64,000 nucleotides of DNA from Candidatus Thiodiazotropha sp. (ex Monitilora ramsayi) (GTDB lineage: Bacteria > Pseudomonadota > Gammaproteobacteria > Chromatiales > Chromatiaceae): assembly GCA_025655595.1 (NCBI GenBank), contig JAHXIO010000005.1, positions 744,001 through 808,000 on the forward strand, read 5' to 3'. The translations under genes and the position numbers were made by a program. Below are positions 25,522 to 34,347 of this stretch, one piece after another. The notes below the pieces were generated by a model. The model did not search any database. It worked only from the letters and a program-made list of their open reading frames with translations, and was not told the origin of the DNA. How positions within the stretch are numbered: position 1 is the first letter of the stretch; each line of letters starts with the position of its first letter.

Positions 25522-28500
25522 TTATACCTCTTGCGGTTGTTGGGATGCATCTGCATCGGGAAGTGAAGCGGGAGCGGAGGCGGGCAGACGCCGCGACTCC
25601 CAGATCAGATAGATGACCGGTATCACGATCAGCGTCATGACGGTGGTGCTCACCATACCGCCCACCATGGGCAGGGCGATGCGGCGCATGACGTCCGATC
25701 CCGGTCCTTCGGTGAAGAAGATGGGCAGCAACCCGGCGATGATCACCGAGACAGTCATCAGCTTGGGCCGCACGCGCAGGGCGGCACCAGTCATGATGGC
25801 AGCGAAGAGCGTTTTGCGGTCCACAGGCGGCAGATTGCGCACCTGCTGATCGATATAGATCAGCATCACCACGGCGGTCTCCACCGCGATACCGCCCAGG
25901 GCGATGAAGCCCACCGCCACGGCGACGGAGAGGTTGTAGCCGGCGAGATAGACCGCCCACATGCCGCCCACCAGTCCGAAGGGAAGGGCTGTCATCACTA
26001 TCACCGTGCGGTCAGTACGCCCGAAATGAATCATCAACAGCACCAGGATGATGGCGGCTGCCGCGGGGATGGCGATCTTGAGGCGTGCGCGTGCCTCCAG
26101 CATCTGCTCATACTGTCCGGACCAGGTGACGGCATAGCCCGACGGCAGGTTGACCTGCTCGGCGACCCGCTGGCGGGCCTCGTCCACATAGCCGCCGATA
26201 TCCCGGCCATCGATATCGACGAAGACCCAGCCGGTGAGGCGGGCGTCCTCGGACTTGATCATGGGTGGTCCCGGTGCGTACTCGATGGTCGCCACCTCGC
26301 CTAGGGGGATGTGCATGCCATTCGGTGTCGGTACCAGGATGTCGGTGAGCTGGTGAACCGACTCGCGGAAGGGGCGGTCGTAGCGGAGCATGATGTTGTA
26401 GCGCTCGCGTCCCTGCACACTCTCGGCAACCCTCATGCCACCGAGGGCAGTCTGAATGATCGACTGAAAGACCCCCAGATCGATATTACGCCGCGCCAGT
26501 TCGTCCCGGTTGGGGACGATCTCGAGATACTTGCCGCCGGTCACCCGGTCTGCGAAGGCGCTGCGGGTGCCCGGCACCTCTTTCACCGCACCCTCCACGT
26601 CGAGGGCGATGCGCCCGATCTCGTCCAGGTCGGGGCCGGAGATCTTGATCCCGACCGGGGTGCGGATGCCGGTGGAGATCATGTCCATACGGATCTTGAT
26701 CGGGTAGCCCCAGCTGTTGACCAGGCCCGGCAGCTTCACCCGCTCATCGAGGGTTTTGATCAGCCCGTCGATATCCATGCCCTCGCGCCAGCTCTCCCTC
26801 GGTTTGAGCCGCACCCAGGTCTCGATCATCGAGATGGGCGCCGGGTCGGTTGCCGTGTCAGCCCGGCCCACCTTGCCGAAGACCTGGTCCACCTCGGGCA
26901 CAGTGAGGATCAGCCGGTTGGTCTGGGCCAGCACCTCCTTCGCTTTGGTGATGGAGACCCCGGGAAGTGTGGTGGGCATGTAGAGCAACTCGCCCTCATA
27001 GAGCGCCGGCATGAACTCGGTGCCCAGCTTGGTGTAGGGGTACCAGAGGCTGCCGATACCGGCGGTGGCGATCAGCAGGGTGAGCCAGCGCTGTTTCATA
27101 GAGAAGCTCAGAATCGGTTTATAGAGTGCGACGAAGAGCCGGTTGAGAGGATTGACCTCTTCACGCCGGATTCTGCCCCGGATCAGCCACAGCATCAGGA
27201 TCGGCACGATAGTGACCGAGAGGATGGAGGCGAAGGCCATGGCATAGGTCTTGGTATAGGCAAGGGGTGAGAAGAGCCGGAAACTCTCGCCGGTGAGTGC
27301 AAAGACCGGCAGAAAGGAGACGGTGATGATCAGCAGGCTGAAGAAGAGTCCCGGCCCCACCTCTTTGGCCGACTGCAATAGCGCGGCGTTGTAGGCCTTG
27401 CGGCCCACGGAGTCGGGCATGTCGCTCAGCTTGCGATGGGCGTTCTCCACCATCACGATGGAGGCGTCCACCATTGCCCCGATGGCGATGGCGATCCCCC
27501 CCAGGGACATGATGTTGGCGGTGATGCCCTGGGCCGCCATGACGGTGAAGGCGCCCAACACCCCCAGGGGCAGGGTGATGATAGCAACGAAGGCGGAGCG
27601 GACATGGAGCAGGAAGATAAAGCAGACCAGGGCCACGACGATGCCCTCTTCGAGCAGCTTGTGGTTGAGATAGTCCACCGCGCCGCGGATCAGGGGCGCG
27701 CGGTCGTAGACGGTCTGGATCTCCACGCCGTCGGGCAGGCCTTGCCGCAGGGTGTCGAGCTTCTTCTCCAGCGCCTCGATCACGTTGAGGGCGTTCTCGC
27801 CGGAGCGCATTACCACGATGCCGCCGACCACCTCGCCCTCGCCGTTGAGCTCCACCACGCCGCGCCGCAGTTCAGGGCCCTCGATGACCCGCGCAACATC
27901 GGTCAGCAGCACCGGGGTGCCGTTTCTCGCCTGCACCACCACCCGCTGCAGATCCTGCAGGGAAGTGATGTAGCCCCGGGAGCGGATCATCAGCTCGGTC
28001 TCGGCGCGCTCCAGCACCCGGCCGCCCACCTCCATGCTGGCAGCCTTTACCGCTTCCCTCACTCTCACCAGGGGGATATCGAAGGCGCGCAGCCGGTTGG
28101 GGTCGATCAGCACCTGATACTCCCGCACGAAGCCGCCTACCGAGGCGACTTCCGAGACGCCGGGCACGGTGGCGAGCTCGAAGCGCAGGAACCAGTCCTG
28201 CAGGGCGCGCAGTTCGGCGAGATCGTGCCGGCCGCTTCTGTCGAGCAGGGCGTACTGGTAGACCCATCCCACCCCGGTGGCGTCCGGTCCGAGGCGGGGA
28301 GTGGCGTTTTGCGGCAGATCCTTCTGTACCGTGGCGAGCGCTTCCGCTACCCGGCTCCTGGCCCAGTAGTCGTCGACCCCGTCCTGGAATATTACGTAGA
28401 CGAAACTGGTGCCGAACATGGAGAACCCCCGTACCGCCTCGGTCTTGGGCAGGCCCAAGAGGGTGGCGGAGAGGGGGTAGGTCACCAGATCCTCCACGAT

Positions 28501-28722
28501 CTGCGGCGCCTGGCCGGCGAAATCGGTGCGGATGATCACCTGGGTGTCCGAGAGGTCGGGAATGGCGTCGAGGGGGGTGCGGTCCAGGGCGAGTATCCCC
28601 GCCACCGCCAGGGCAGCTGTGAAGATAAGCACGATCAGCTGGTTTTTCACCGACCAGCCGATCACCTTGGCGACAAAGGATCGGGAGGGATCGTCGCCGA
28701 CGATATCGTGGATATCATGCAT
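25522..28722 (-). CDS. cusA: Copper/silver efflux RND permease CusA
   Basis: 1066 residues, inner-membrane HME-RND pump. Twelve membrane helices, with the first just after IGWSVKNQLIVLIFTAAL. The Met residues of the CusA Cu(I) relay appear in the expected segments: GELLYMPTTLPG, DPAPISMIETWVRL and RMDMISTGIRTPVG, which argues for Cu/Ag rather than Co/Zn/Cd. The proton-relay helix segment GGIAIAIGAMVDASIVMVENAHRKL is present. It forms a trimer spanning to CusB and CusC. Between cusB (30-base gap) and cusF (2-base gap). Confidence 0.95.
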   Translation of the reverse strand: MHDIHDIVGDDPSRSFVAKVIGWSVKNQLIVLIFTAALAVAGILALDRTPLDAIPDLSDTQVIIRTDFAGQAPQIVEDLVTYPLSATLLGLPKTEAVRGFSMFGTSFVYVIFQDGVDDYWARSRVAEALATVQKDLPQNATPRLGPDATGVGWVYQYALLDRSGRHDLAELRALQDWFLRFELATVPGVSEVASVGGFVREYQVLIDPNRLRAFDIPLVRVREAVKAASMEVGGRVLERAETELMIRSRGYITSLQDLQRVVVQARNGTPVLLTDVARVIEGPELRRGVVELNGEGEVVGGIVVMRSGENALNVIEALEKKLDTLRQGLPDGVEIQTVYDRAPLIRGAVDYLNHKLLEEGIVVALVCFIFLLHVRSAFVAIITLPLGVLGAFTVMAAQGITANIMSLGGIAIAIGAMVDASIVMVENAHRKLSDMPDSVGRKAYNAALLQSAKEVGPGLFFSLLIITVSFLPVFALTGESFRLFSPLAYTKTYAMAFASILSVTIVPILMLWLIRGRIRREEVNPLNRLFVALYKPILSFSMKQRWLTLLIATAGIGSLWYPYTKLGTEFMPALYEGELLYMPTTLPGVSITKAKEVLAQTNRLILTVPEVDQVFGKVGRADTATDPAPISMIETWVRLKPRESWREGMDIDGLIKTLDERVKLPGLVNSWGYPIKIRMDMISTGIRTPVGIKISGPDLDEIGRIALDVEGAVKEVPGTRSAFADRVTGGKYLEIVPNRDELARRNIDLGVFQSIIQTALGGMRVAESVQGRERYNIMLRYDRPFRESVHQLTDILVPTPNGMHIPLGEVATIEYAPGPPMIKSEDARLTGWVFVDIDGRDIGGYVDEARQRVAEQVNLPSGYAVTWSGQYEQMLEARARLKIAIPAAAAIILVLLMIHFGRTDRTVIVMTALPFGLVGGMWAVYLAGYNLSVAVAVGFIALGGIAVETAVVMLIYIDQQVRNLPPVDRKTLFAAIMTGAALRVRPKLMTVSVIIAGLLPIFFTEGPGSDVMRRIALPMVGGMVSTTVMTLIVIPVIYLIWESRRLPASAPASLPDADASQQPQEV

Positions 28723-28752
28723 GGCGAATCCCCCGGGATGGGATGAGCGACT

Positions 28753-30366
28753 TCACTGGACCAATACCCCCGCTGCTTTGCTGTACGGATTGAAGGCCTC
28801 TCCGGCCATCTGCAACCAGAGCCGGTCATCGGTGCTGTCCCGGTAGAGCTGTACCCCCTTCTGTTGGTAGTGGTCGCGCCGTCCCGATACGACCCAGGGT
28901 TCCAGTTCGGTGACCAACAGGTGCAGTGCGGCCTGCAGAGCACTTTCGGTACGGGCCTGTTGCGCCGTCTCAATAGCTTCTGCCGCTCCCGTCAGGATCG
29001 GCCCCAGCCGGGTGTCGCCGAAACTGGACCACAGCATGTCCCGGATCTCCCTGGCCGGTTGCAGTTGATCGGGGGAGACGTCATAACCGTCCACCAGCGC
29101 CTCGTGCAGATAGAGCGCCGCATCGATCATGTGGTCGACCATGGCCATCTGATTCTTGCTCAGAGGCAGCGCCTCCAGTTCCAGCTTGAGGCGCTGGAGC
29201 TTTTGGAAGGATTCCCGCAGGGTGCTCTCGGAGTCGATGAGAAATTGGCCCGAGACTACGATCCGGTCACTGCCGTCGATCCCCTCCACCACTTCTGTGA
29301 AACCGCCGCTGCTGAGTCCGGTACGCACACTGCGCGGCTGGAAGCGTCCTTCGCCCAGGGCGACTACCAGATAGGGTCCGTCTTCACCGATCAGCAGCGC
29401 GTTGTCGGGTACCGAGAGACGTCGGTCCATGTCCACCTCGAACAGTACGTCGGCATAGGCCCCGGGCCGGAGCTGGCCGTCTTTGTTCTCCAACGCCAGT
29501 CTGACGGTACCGGTACGGCTGGCGGGATCCACCGTGGGATGGATATAGTCGATCCGGCTGTCGATCACCCGACCCGGCAGATTGGGCAGGATGACCTGCA
29601 CCCGGGTCTCCATCGTCACCTCCGCCAGATCTTTCTCGGCGACTGCGGCATTGATCCAGACGGTGCCGTAGTCCTGGATTACCGCCAGGGTTTCGCCGGG
29701 CCGCACGTAGGCGCCCTCCCGCACCCGCAGGTCGCTCAGTGTGCCGTCGGTGACGGCGTAGAAGGGGACCTGCTCCACCAGTTTTCTCTGTTTGCGCAGG
29801 TGTTTGATGAAGGATGCGGAGACGCCGAGGGCCTCGAGGCGCACGGCGGCGGAGCGTATGCGCTGGTCGCTCTGTCGCTCAAGCGCGCTGAGATAGTCCC
29901 GTTGCGCCGCCACCAGGTCGGGGCTGAAGAGCCGGTATAGCAGGTCGCCCCGCTTCACCTGGTCACCCACCGCGGTGACCCCGAGGGTTTCGACCCATCC
30001 CGACACCCGGCTCGAGACTTCGCTGCGCAGTCGTTCGTTCTCCGCCACTACGCCATAGGCACGGATGCGGCTGCCGAACCGGGTCATCTCGGCACGGCCG
30101 TAGCGCACGCCCATGTTCTGGATCGTTTCCGGCGGGATGGTGACCATCGTCCGTCCGCTCGGTTCCTCTCCAGCCGCATCCATGGCCGGTCCGGTCTCCA
30201 GCGCTACGAGGTCCATGCCGCAGATGGGACAGCTGCCCATCTCATCGGCGATATAGTGGGGGTGCATGGGACAGGTGTATTGGTTGCCTTCCCCCGAGTG
30301 GATCGTACCGGTGAAGAGCAGCATCAGAACCAGCACGGCGCCGGCGATTGACAGAGTAGGTTTCAT
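28753..30366 (-). CDS. cusB: Efflux RND periplasmic adaptor CusB with heavy-metal-binding domain
   Basis: 537 residues. After a signal peptide comes a small metal-binding domain, YTCPMHPHYIADEMGSCPIC (about 30-50) and then GMDL, found at the front of many CusB-like adaptors. The membrane-fusion core follows (about 80-370), including VSGWVETLGVTAVGDQVKRG and the beta-barrel GTVRLALENKDGQLRPGAYADVLF. The C-terminal 140 residues form an extra helical region (from DSESTLRESFQKLQRL to the end, with AFNPYSKAAG) that resembles DUF3347-type extensions. The ATG overlaps the cusC stop by four bases. Confidence 0.92.
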   Translation of the reverse strand: MKPTLSIAGAVLVLMLLFTGTIHSGEGNQYTCPMHPHYIADEMGSCPICGMDLVALETGPAMDAAGEEPSGRTMVTIPPETIQNMGVRYGRAEMTRFGSRIRAYGVVAENERLRSEVSSRVSGWVETLGVTAVGDQVKRGDLLYRLFSPDLVAAQRDYLSALERQSDQRIRSAAVRLEALGVSASFIKHLRKQRKLVEQVPFYAVTDGTLSDLRVREGAYVRPGETLAVIQDYGTVWINAAVAEKDLAEVTMETRVQVILPNLPGRVIDSRIDYIHPTVDPASRTGTVRLALENKDGQLRPGAYADVLFEVDMDRRLSVPDNALLIGEDGPYLVVALGEGRFQPRSVRTGLSSGGFTEVVEGIDGSDRIVVSGQFLIDSESTLRESFQKLQRLKLELEALPLSKNQMAMVDHMIDAALYLHEALVDGYDVSPDQLQPAREIRDMLWSSFGDTRLGPILTGAAEAIETAQQARTESALQAALHLLVTELEPWVVSGRRDHYQQKGVQLYRDSTDDRLWLQMAGEAFNPYSKAAGVLVQ

Positions 30367-31667
30367 CGATTTTCCTCCACCAGCAGGGCGTTGGCACGGG
30401 CCGCGGCAATGGTGCGTTTGGCCTCCGTTTCGGCGATGTCCATATCGACGTCGGCAAGTTGGATGGCGGGGCGGATGACCGCCTCCAGGTCGATATCCCC
30501 CGCTTCGTAGCGGCGGCGGTTGGACGCCTCCAGCGCCTGCAGACGTATCTGCCGCTGCGCCATGGCCGCCAGCAAGCTGTCCGCGGTGTGGTAGTCGGCC
30601 AGCGCCGTTTCATAGTCGCTTTTTTCTTCACGCAGTTGCCGCTCCTGTTGTGCCATCACCTTGGTGACGTTGGCTTCCGCCGCTTGCAGCTTGGGGGTCT
30701 GGTTGGTGCCTGACCAGAGGGGGACGCTGGCGGTGAATTTGAGGGTGAACCAGTCATCCCCGTCGAAGGTCTCTCCCGCTTCCCGCTGTTGCCAGGCGGC
30801 ACCGAAGGCGAGGTCGGGACTGAAGGCCGATTCACGCTCCTTCACTTTTGCTCGGGCCACAGCCAGCTTGCCCAGTTCAATCCTGATCTTGAGCAACGTT
30901 TCCGGGGCGCCAGACCAGTTAGCCGGTGTGATTGGTGGCAGTGCTGCTGTCGACGGTACATGATCGACCAACTCCCTGAGCTCGGCCTGCCAGCGTCTCT
31001 CTTCACCGGCCAGGGTCAGCTTCTTCTCTTCGATCTTGGCCCGCCGTACATCCAGTTCATCGAAGCGGCTGTAGACAGCTTCGCCGCCCGCCATCTCGCC
31101 ACGCAGCCAGCGTTCCAGCTCGGAGAGCAGGGCCAGCTTCTGGTCCAGCGCAGCCGTTGAGTCCTCAATTCTGCGTCTCTCGGCCAGGGCGGTGATCAGC
31201 CGTCGGTGCAGTCCCGCCCATACCGCCTCTCTTTCCAGATCGGCCAGTGAGGCGCGGGCGAGGTGGGTGCCGCGCAGGGCTTCTCTGCCTTTGATGTTGG
31301 GGATCGTCTGTTTGAACTCCAGGCTGCGGTTGCTGGGGAGATAGCGGTCGAAGCTGGTGGGTTCGTTCACCGGGACATTGTTGATCCCTAGGGTGATATT
31401 CGGATTGGGCAGTCCAAGTGCCCCTTCCGCGCTGGCCTCCCACTGCCGTCGTTCGGACGCGTTGACAGAGAGGGCGGGGTGCTGCTGCAGGCGTACCAGC
31501 AGGTCCTGAAATACGGTGTGGTCGGCCGTGTTGGCCGCGATGGTCTGGCCGGTCGCCAACAGGGGGATCAGCAATAAGGGTGGATGCAATCGATGATTGC
31601 AGACACGGAGACAGCGGTGAATCCGTGCACCGGTGTGTGACAGCGTCGTCATGAAACGGCTCATCAT
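30363..31667 (-). CDS. cusC: TolC-family outer membrane efflux protein CusC
   Basis: 434 residues. Long helical TolC-type protein with a hydrophobic signal segment (about 28-45, PPLLLIPLLATGQTIAA). Later segments such as ITLGINNVPV and SLEFKQTIPNIKGREA are typical of the metal-efflux OEP branch. It is the outer-membrane channel of the CusCBA pump. First gene of the operon; overlaps cusB by four bases. An alternative start is the Met at residue 6. Confidence 0.88.
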   Translation of the reverse strand: MMSRFMTTLSHTGARIHRCLRVCNHRLHPPLLLIPLLATGQTIAANTADHTVFQDLLVRLQQHPALSVNASERRQWEASAEGALGLPNPNITLGINNVPVNEPTSFDRYLPSNRSLEFKQTIPNIKGREALRGTHLARASLADLEREAVWAGLHRRLITALAERRRIEDSTAALDQKLALLSELERWLRGEMAGGEAVYSRFDELDVRRAKIEEKKLTLAGEERRWQAELRELVDHVPSTAALPPITPANWSGAPETLLKIRIELGKLAVARAKVKERESAFSPDLAFGAAWQQREAGETFDGDDWFTLKFTASVPLWSGTNQTPKLQAAEANVTKVMAQQERQLREEKSDYETALADYHTADSLLAAMAQRQIRLQALEASNRRRYEAGDIDLEAVIRPAIQLADVDMDIAETEAKRTIAAARANALLVEENR

Positions 31668-31745
31668 GGAGAGACTCCCAAACAGAAACCATCGGCCAGT
31701 CGCTGGCCGAAGCGAACATATTCGACAGATCAGGCCGGATTGGGC

Positions 31746-32096
31746 CTAAGCGTTGAACGAGGGTTTGGGAGGTCGAAGCTCTACTGGCTGTTCGGGCCGG
31801 GGAGGTGCCGGGATGCGGGTCTCGGCGACAAAGATGATGTGGGAGACTGTGTGCGTGACGGAAGGTACCTGGAACTGGACGGTAATGCCGCAGAAGACGC
31901 AGCTCATCCCCTCGCAGTCGGAGAGCTCGGTGCCTTTGTCGACCTCATGGCAGGCGTGGTGTGCCTGGTCGACCATCTGAATCATGATCGGATCGTCGTC
32001 CATGCTGCAAGCGGGAGACCAGGCCATCAGGATGGGGGCCTGCATCAGCAGCAGCGACAGGAGCAGGACGCTGATTCTGTGTCTTTTCAGAGTCAT
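31746..32096 (-). CDS. Small exported Cys/His-rich protein upstream of cusC (DUF2946-like)
   Basis: 116 residues from ATG 32096, the first ATG of a longer frame; no strong ribosome site is visible. Signal segment MTLKRHRISVLLLSLLLMQA, then Cys/His groups SPACSMDD, QAHHACHEVD and SDCEGMSCVFC, a pattern like that of small exported proteins found beside copper efflux genes. A Pro-rich C-terminus (IPAPPRPEQPVELRPPKP) ends it. It precedes cusC by 78 bases on the same strand and is probably the leader gene of the copper operon. Assignment to DUF2946 is tentative. Confidence 0.65.
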   Translation of the reverse strand: MTLKRHRISVLLLSLLLMQAPILMAWSPACSMDDDPIMIQMVDQAHHACHEVDKGTELSDCEGMSCVFCGITVQFQVPSVTHTVSHIIFVAETRIPAPPRPEQPVELRPPKPSFNA

Positions 32097-32314
32097 GACA
32101 AAGGATGATGAATCAAGTCCGTGGTGGTCGTCAATCGGTAATCCTGCGAAATTCGGTTGCAGAGATCTCAAAATGCAGCTGTCAGACACTGCTACGGTTT
32201 GATTTATCTGTCTGTCTCAACCCATATCGACAGCAGAGCCCAGTCAAGATTGGCGTTTACTTAAGGGGGGGTGATCTGCAATAAGAGAATTCGTGTGGGT
32301 TTCCAACCTATTTC

Positions 32315-32375
32315 GGTGGGGCAGGGCCCCACCCTACGCTCTGTCCCATTGGGTGGGGTGGGGCCTTGCCCAACC
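32315..32375. repeat. GC-rich inverted repeat (GTAGGGTGCGGC family), locus 3
   Basis: GGTGGGGCAGGGCCCCACCC (32315-32334), identical to the first unit of locus 2, faces GGGTGGGGTGGGGCCTTGCC (32351-32370). It lies in the 370-base gap before the DUF4405 gene, where no gene is seen. Confidence 0.7.
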
Positions 32376-32452
32376 ATTGTGAACAAGGGAATCAGAGAAA
32401 AATCCTCTGATCAGTCGATTTCTGTAGTCCCTCAGCCTTAGAGGGACATTCG

Positions 32453-32465
32453 TCAACAGGCCCTA
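32453..32465. repeat. Half copy of the 22-bp palindrome
   Basis: TCAACAGGCCCTA matches one arm end of the elements at 4281-4338 and 35705-35760 (one mismatch to TTAACAGGCCCTA). Here its last three bases supply the TAG stop codon of the DUF4405 gene. Confidence 0.5.
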
Positions 32466-32951
32466 GTTAAACAGGATTCGCATCAAAGCTTTCGGGTCGG
32501 CGTTGTTGGCCGTCGCAATTTGTGCTATCGACATATCCGTATCCTCGACAGTGAAACCCGCGGCCTCGAATCGCGCCATCACACCGTCGGCCGGTTCATC
32601 GAGCAGTGGTGCCACTTCGGTTAGCGGGGAGCTTTCATAGCTTCGAATCATGCTCATCATCAGATTGCTTCCCGCCTGGGTCATCGACGAGCCGATAAAA
32701 ACAGAGGTCGCAATCGCGACAGCACCGACGATCGAGACAGCATGTCGTTGCGTAAAATAGTTTTTAAACGCAGGCCAGTGGTTGAGTATGTGCAGAATAA
32801 TAGCGAAGGCAAAGGCCAGGCCGATCCATTCATGGGCCAGCTCAATGGGATTGTGCACACCGAGAAACATCAAGACACCCGAAATGGCGACAAAAGTGCC
32901 GCTGCCGATAATGATGGGTGTTGACCATTTGCGTGTATTGATTCTGTTCAT
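32463..32951 (-). CDS. DUF4405 domain membrane protein
   Basis: 162 residues. The N-terminal half is a cytochrome-b-like two-to-three helix unit with His residues in VHNPIELAHEWIGL and IILHILNHWPAFKNYF, the DUF4405 pattern, which could bind haem b. A third helix (about 72-92) leads to a soluble C-terminal part (DEPADGVMARFEAAGFTVED and so on) that may lie in the periplasm. It follows the Met-rich secreted protein gene on the same strand, with a GC hairpin (32993-33014) between. Function unknown; possibly electron transfer. Confidence 0.78.
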   Translation of the reverse strand: MNRINTRKWSTPIIIGSGTFVAISGVLMFLGVHNPIELAHEWIGLAFAFAIILHILNHWPAFKNYFTQRHAVSIVGAVAIATSVFIGSSMTQAGSNLMMSMIRSYESSPLTEVAPLLDEPADGVMARFEAAGFTVEDTDMSIAQIATANNADPKALMRILFN

Positions 32952-32992
32952 TGTGTTTCCAAAATATTTTAAGTCTACTTTCTTGACTGCTG

Positions 32993-33014
32993 ACGACCCG
33001 CCGGGGCGGGTCGT
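32993..33014. other. GC-rich hairpin between two operon genes
   Basis: ACGACCCGCC, loop GG or CC, GGCGGGTCGT: a perfect ten-pair stem without a T-tract, between the secreted-protein stop and the DUF4405 start. It could stabilise or attenuate the shared transcript. Confidence 0.5.
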
Positions 33015-33037
33015 GCCTGTTGTGGTGTGAGAGAGAA

Positions 33038-33430
33038 TTAGCGCTTGGGCCCGAAAGGTCCGCGCGGCAGGCCGTTATCCCGGTCAACCTCTATCTGGCG
33101 TACCAGTGAGTCGTCGACAGTAACGATATCGACCAGGTATGTCTCATCGTCTTTCTCGCTGATCTGGCCTACCTTGAGTCGTTCGTTGCCGCGCATGATC
33201 AGTCGCGCCTCAATCAGCGTCCTTGCCTCGTCAGAGGTCAGGTTCAGATCGCGATCGGCCATCAGCCCACCCTTTTTCATCCGCTTCATCATCATGCCGT
33301 GTCTGTCACCCATGTCTGTGCGGTCACAGTTGCCGCGATAGTCTCCCCAGCCGGCGGAAGCGCCAAGGGCAGTCAGGCCGGTAGCGGCAACGATGATGGA
33401 AATGCTGGAATACTTTGCAATTTTGTTCAT
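33038..33430 (-). CDS. Secreted Met/Asp-rich small protein
   Basis: 130 residues from ATG 33430 (GAGGATATATTC before it). Signal peptide about 1-26 ending LGASAGWG. Mature part contains HGMMMKRMKKGG, LTSDEARTLIEARLIMRGNERLKVG and a beta segment ETYLVDIVTVDDSLVRQIEV, somewhat like PepSY-type domains. No firm family. Divergent from the two-component system at 33613, sharing a palindromic promoter region with it, so it is probably a target of that system. Confidence 0.7.
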   Translation of the reverse strand: MNKIAKYSSISIIVAATGLTALGASAGWGDYRGNCDRTDMGDRHGMMMKRMKKGGLMADRDLNLTSDEARTLIEARLIMRGNERLKVGQISEKDDETYLVDIVTVDDSLVRQIEVDRDNGLPRGPFGPKR

Positions 33431-33521
33431 GAATATATCCTCATGTTGTAGTGGATGTGTCTCTTCGACGATTGCTATTTCACGCCTGAAATGTGTTTGG
33501 ACGTTGTCAGAAAACGGCCTT

Positions 33522-33570
33522 TTTGTGACGGCATGTGACAAGTCGTCTGGTTGACATAATCCGTCACAAA
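33522..33570. promoter_or_regulatory. Palindromic operator candidate between divergent genes
   Basis: TTTGTGACGG (33522-33531) and CCGTCACAAA (33561-33570) are perfect inverted arms 29 bases apart. An extra half-site, TGTGACA, lies at 33534-33540. The position between the secreted-protein gene and the response regulator suits binding by that regulator and control of both directions. Confidence 0.55.
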
Positions 33571-33612
33571 GTTCCATGCAGTGCTGTATTTATATGGGGT
33601 AGACTGTTTGCC

Positions 33613-34347
33613 ATGGACAAACAGCCGCACATCCTGGTCGTTGACGATCACTCGGAGATCCGCGAGTTGGTAGAACGTTTTCTCGGCGATCACGGCTATC
33701 GCGTTACAACGGCGGCTGACGGTGCCATCATGAAACGGGTATTGGCAGATGCCGCCATCGACCTGATCGTGCTGGATCTCATGATGCCGGGTGAAGACGG
33801 TCTGACGCTTTGCCGGAATCTGCGCGCGGAATCGGACATTCCGGTGATCATGCTGACGGCCATGGGTGAGGAGACCGACCGTATCGTCGGTCTTGAGATG
33901 GGCGCCGATGACTACCTGGCCAAGCCATTCAATCCGAGGGAGTTGCTGGCCCGCATCAAGGCCATTCTGCGCCGTGCCGGCGGTGCCCAGGAGCGGGTGC
34001 CACAGGAGGCACCCGAGCAGATTGAGTTTCTGGGTTGGACTCTATTGCCGAGAGCCCGGGAATTGATTGACCCTGAACAGACGCTGGTACCGATCAGTAC
34101 AGCTGAGTTTGCCCTGCTGATGGCCTTCGTCGCTCGGTCGGGGCGGGTGCTCAGTCGCGACCAACTGCTCGACCTGGCGCGGGGACGCGATTCGCGGGCG
34201 TTTGACCGCTCCATCGACACCCTGGTCAGCCGTTTGCGGCGTAAGCTCGGCGATCCGCCCAGGAATCCCCAGATTATCAAGACCGTGCGCGGCGGCGGTT
34301 ATCTATTCGTACCCAAGGTGAAACATCGTCATGCGCCTGTGGCCTGA
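33613..34347 (+). CDS. OmpR-family response regulator
   Basis: 244 residues from ATG 33613, where homologues begin (MDKQPHILVVDDHSEIREL). Receiver has the DD pair, phosphoacceptor Asp in LIVLDLMMPGEDG, and Lys in DYLAKPFNPRELLARI. The C-terminal winged helix ends KTVRGGGYLFVPKV. Overlaps the sensor kinase gene by 17 bases. Closest overall to OmpR-type regulators paired with EnvZ-like kinases. Likely controls itself and the divergent 130-residue secreted protein. Confidence 0.92.
   Translation: MDKQPHILVVDDHSEIRELVERFLGDHGYRVTTAADGAIMKRVLADAAIDLIVLDLMMPGEDGLTLCRNLRAESDIPVIMLTAMGEETDRIVGLEMGADDYLAKPFNPRELLARIKAILRRAGGAQERVPQEAPEQIEFLGWTLLPRARELIDPEQTLVPISTAEFALLMAFVARSGRVLSRDQLLDLARGRDSRAFDRSIDTLVSRLRRKLGDPPRNPQIIKTVRGGGYLFVPKVKHRHAPVA

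Noticed and set aside
25520-25960. N-terminal extension of the CusF frame
   Set aside because: It is the shifted frame of the cusA 3' end; CusF has its own signal peptide and ribosome site at 25519.
27436-28746. 436-codon open frame antisense to cusA
   Set aside because: Low-complexity Asp/Gly/His-rich translation typical of the reverse strand of GC-rich genes; cusA on the minus strand is certain.
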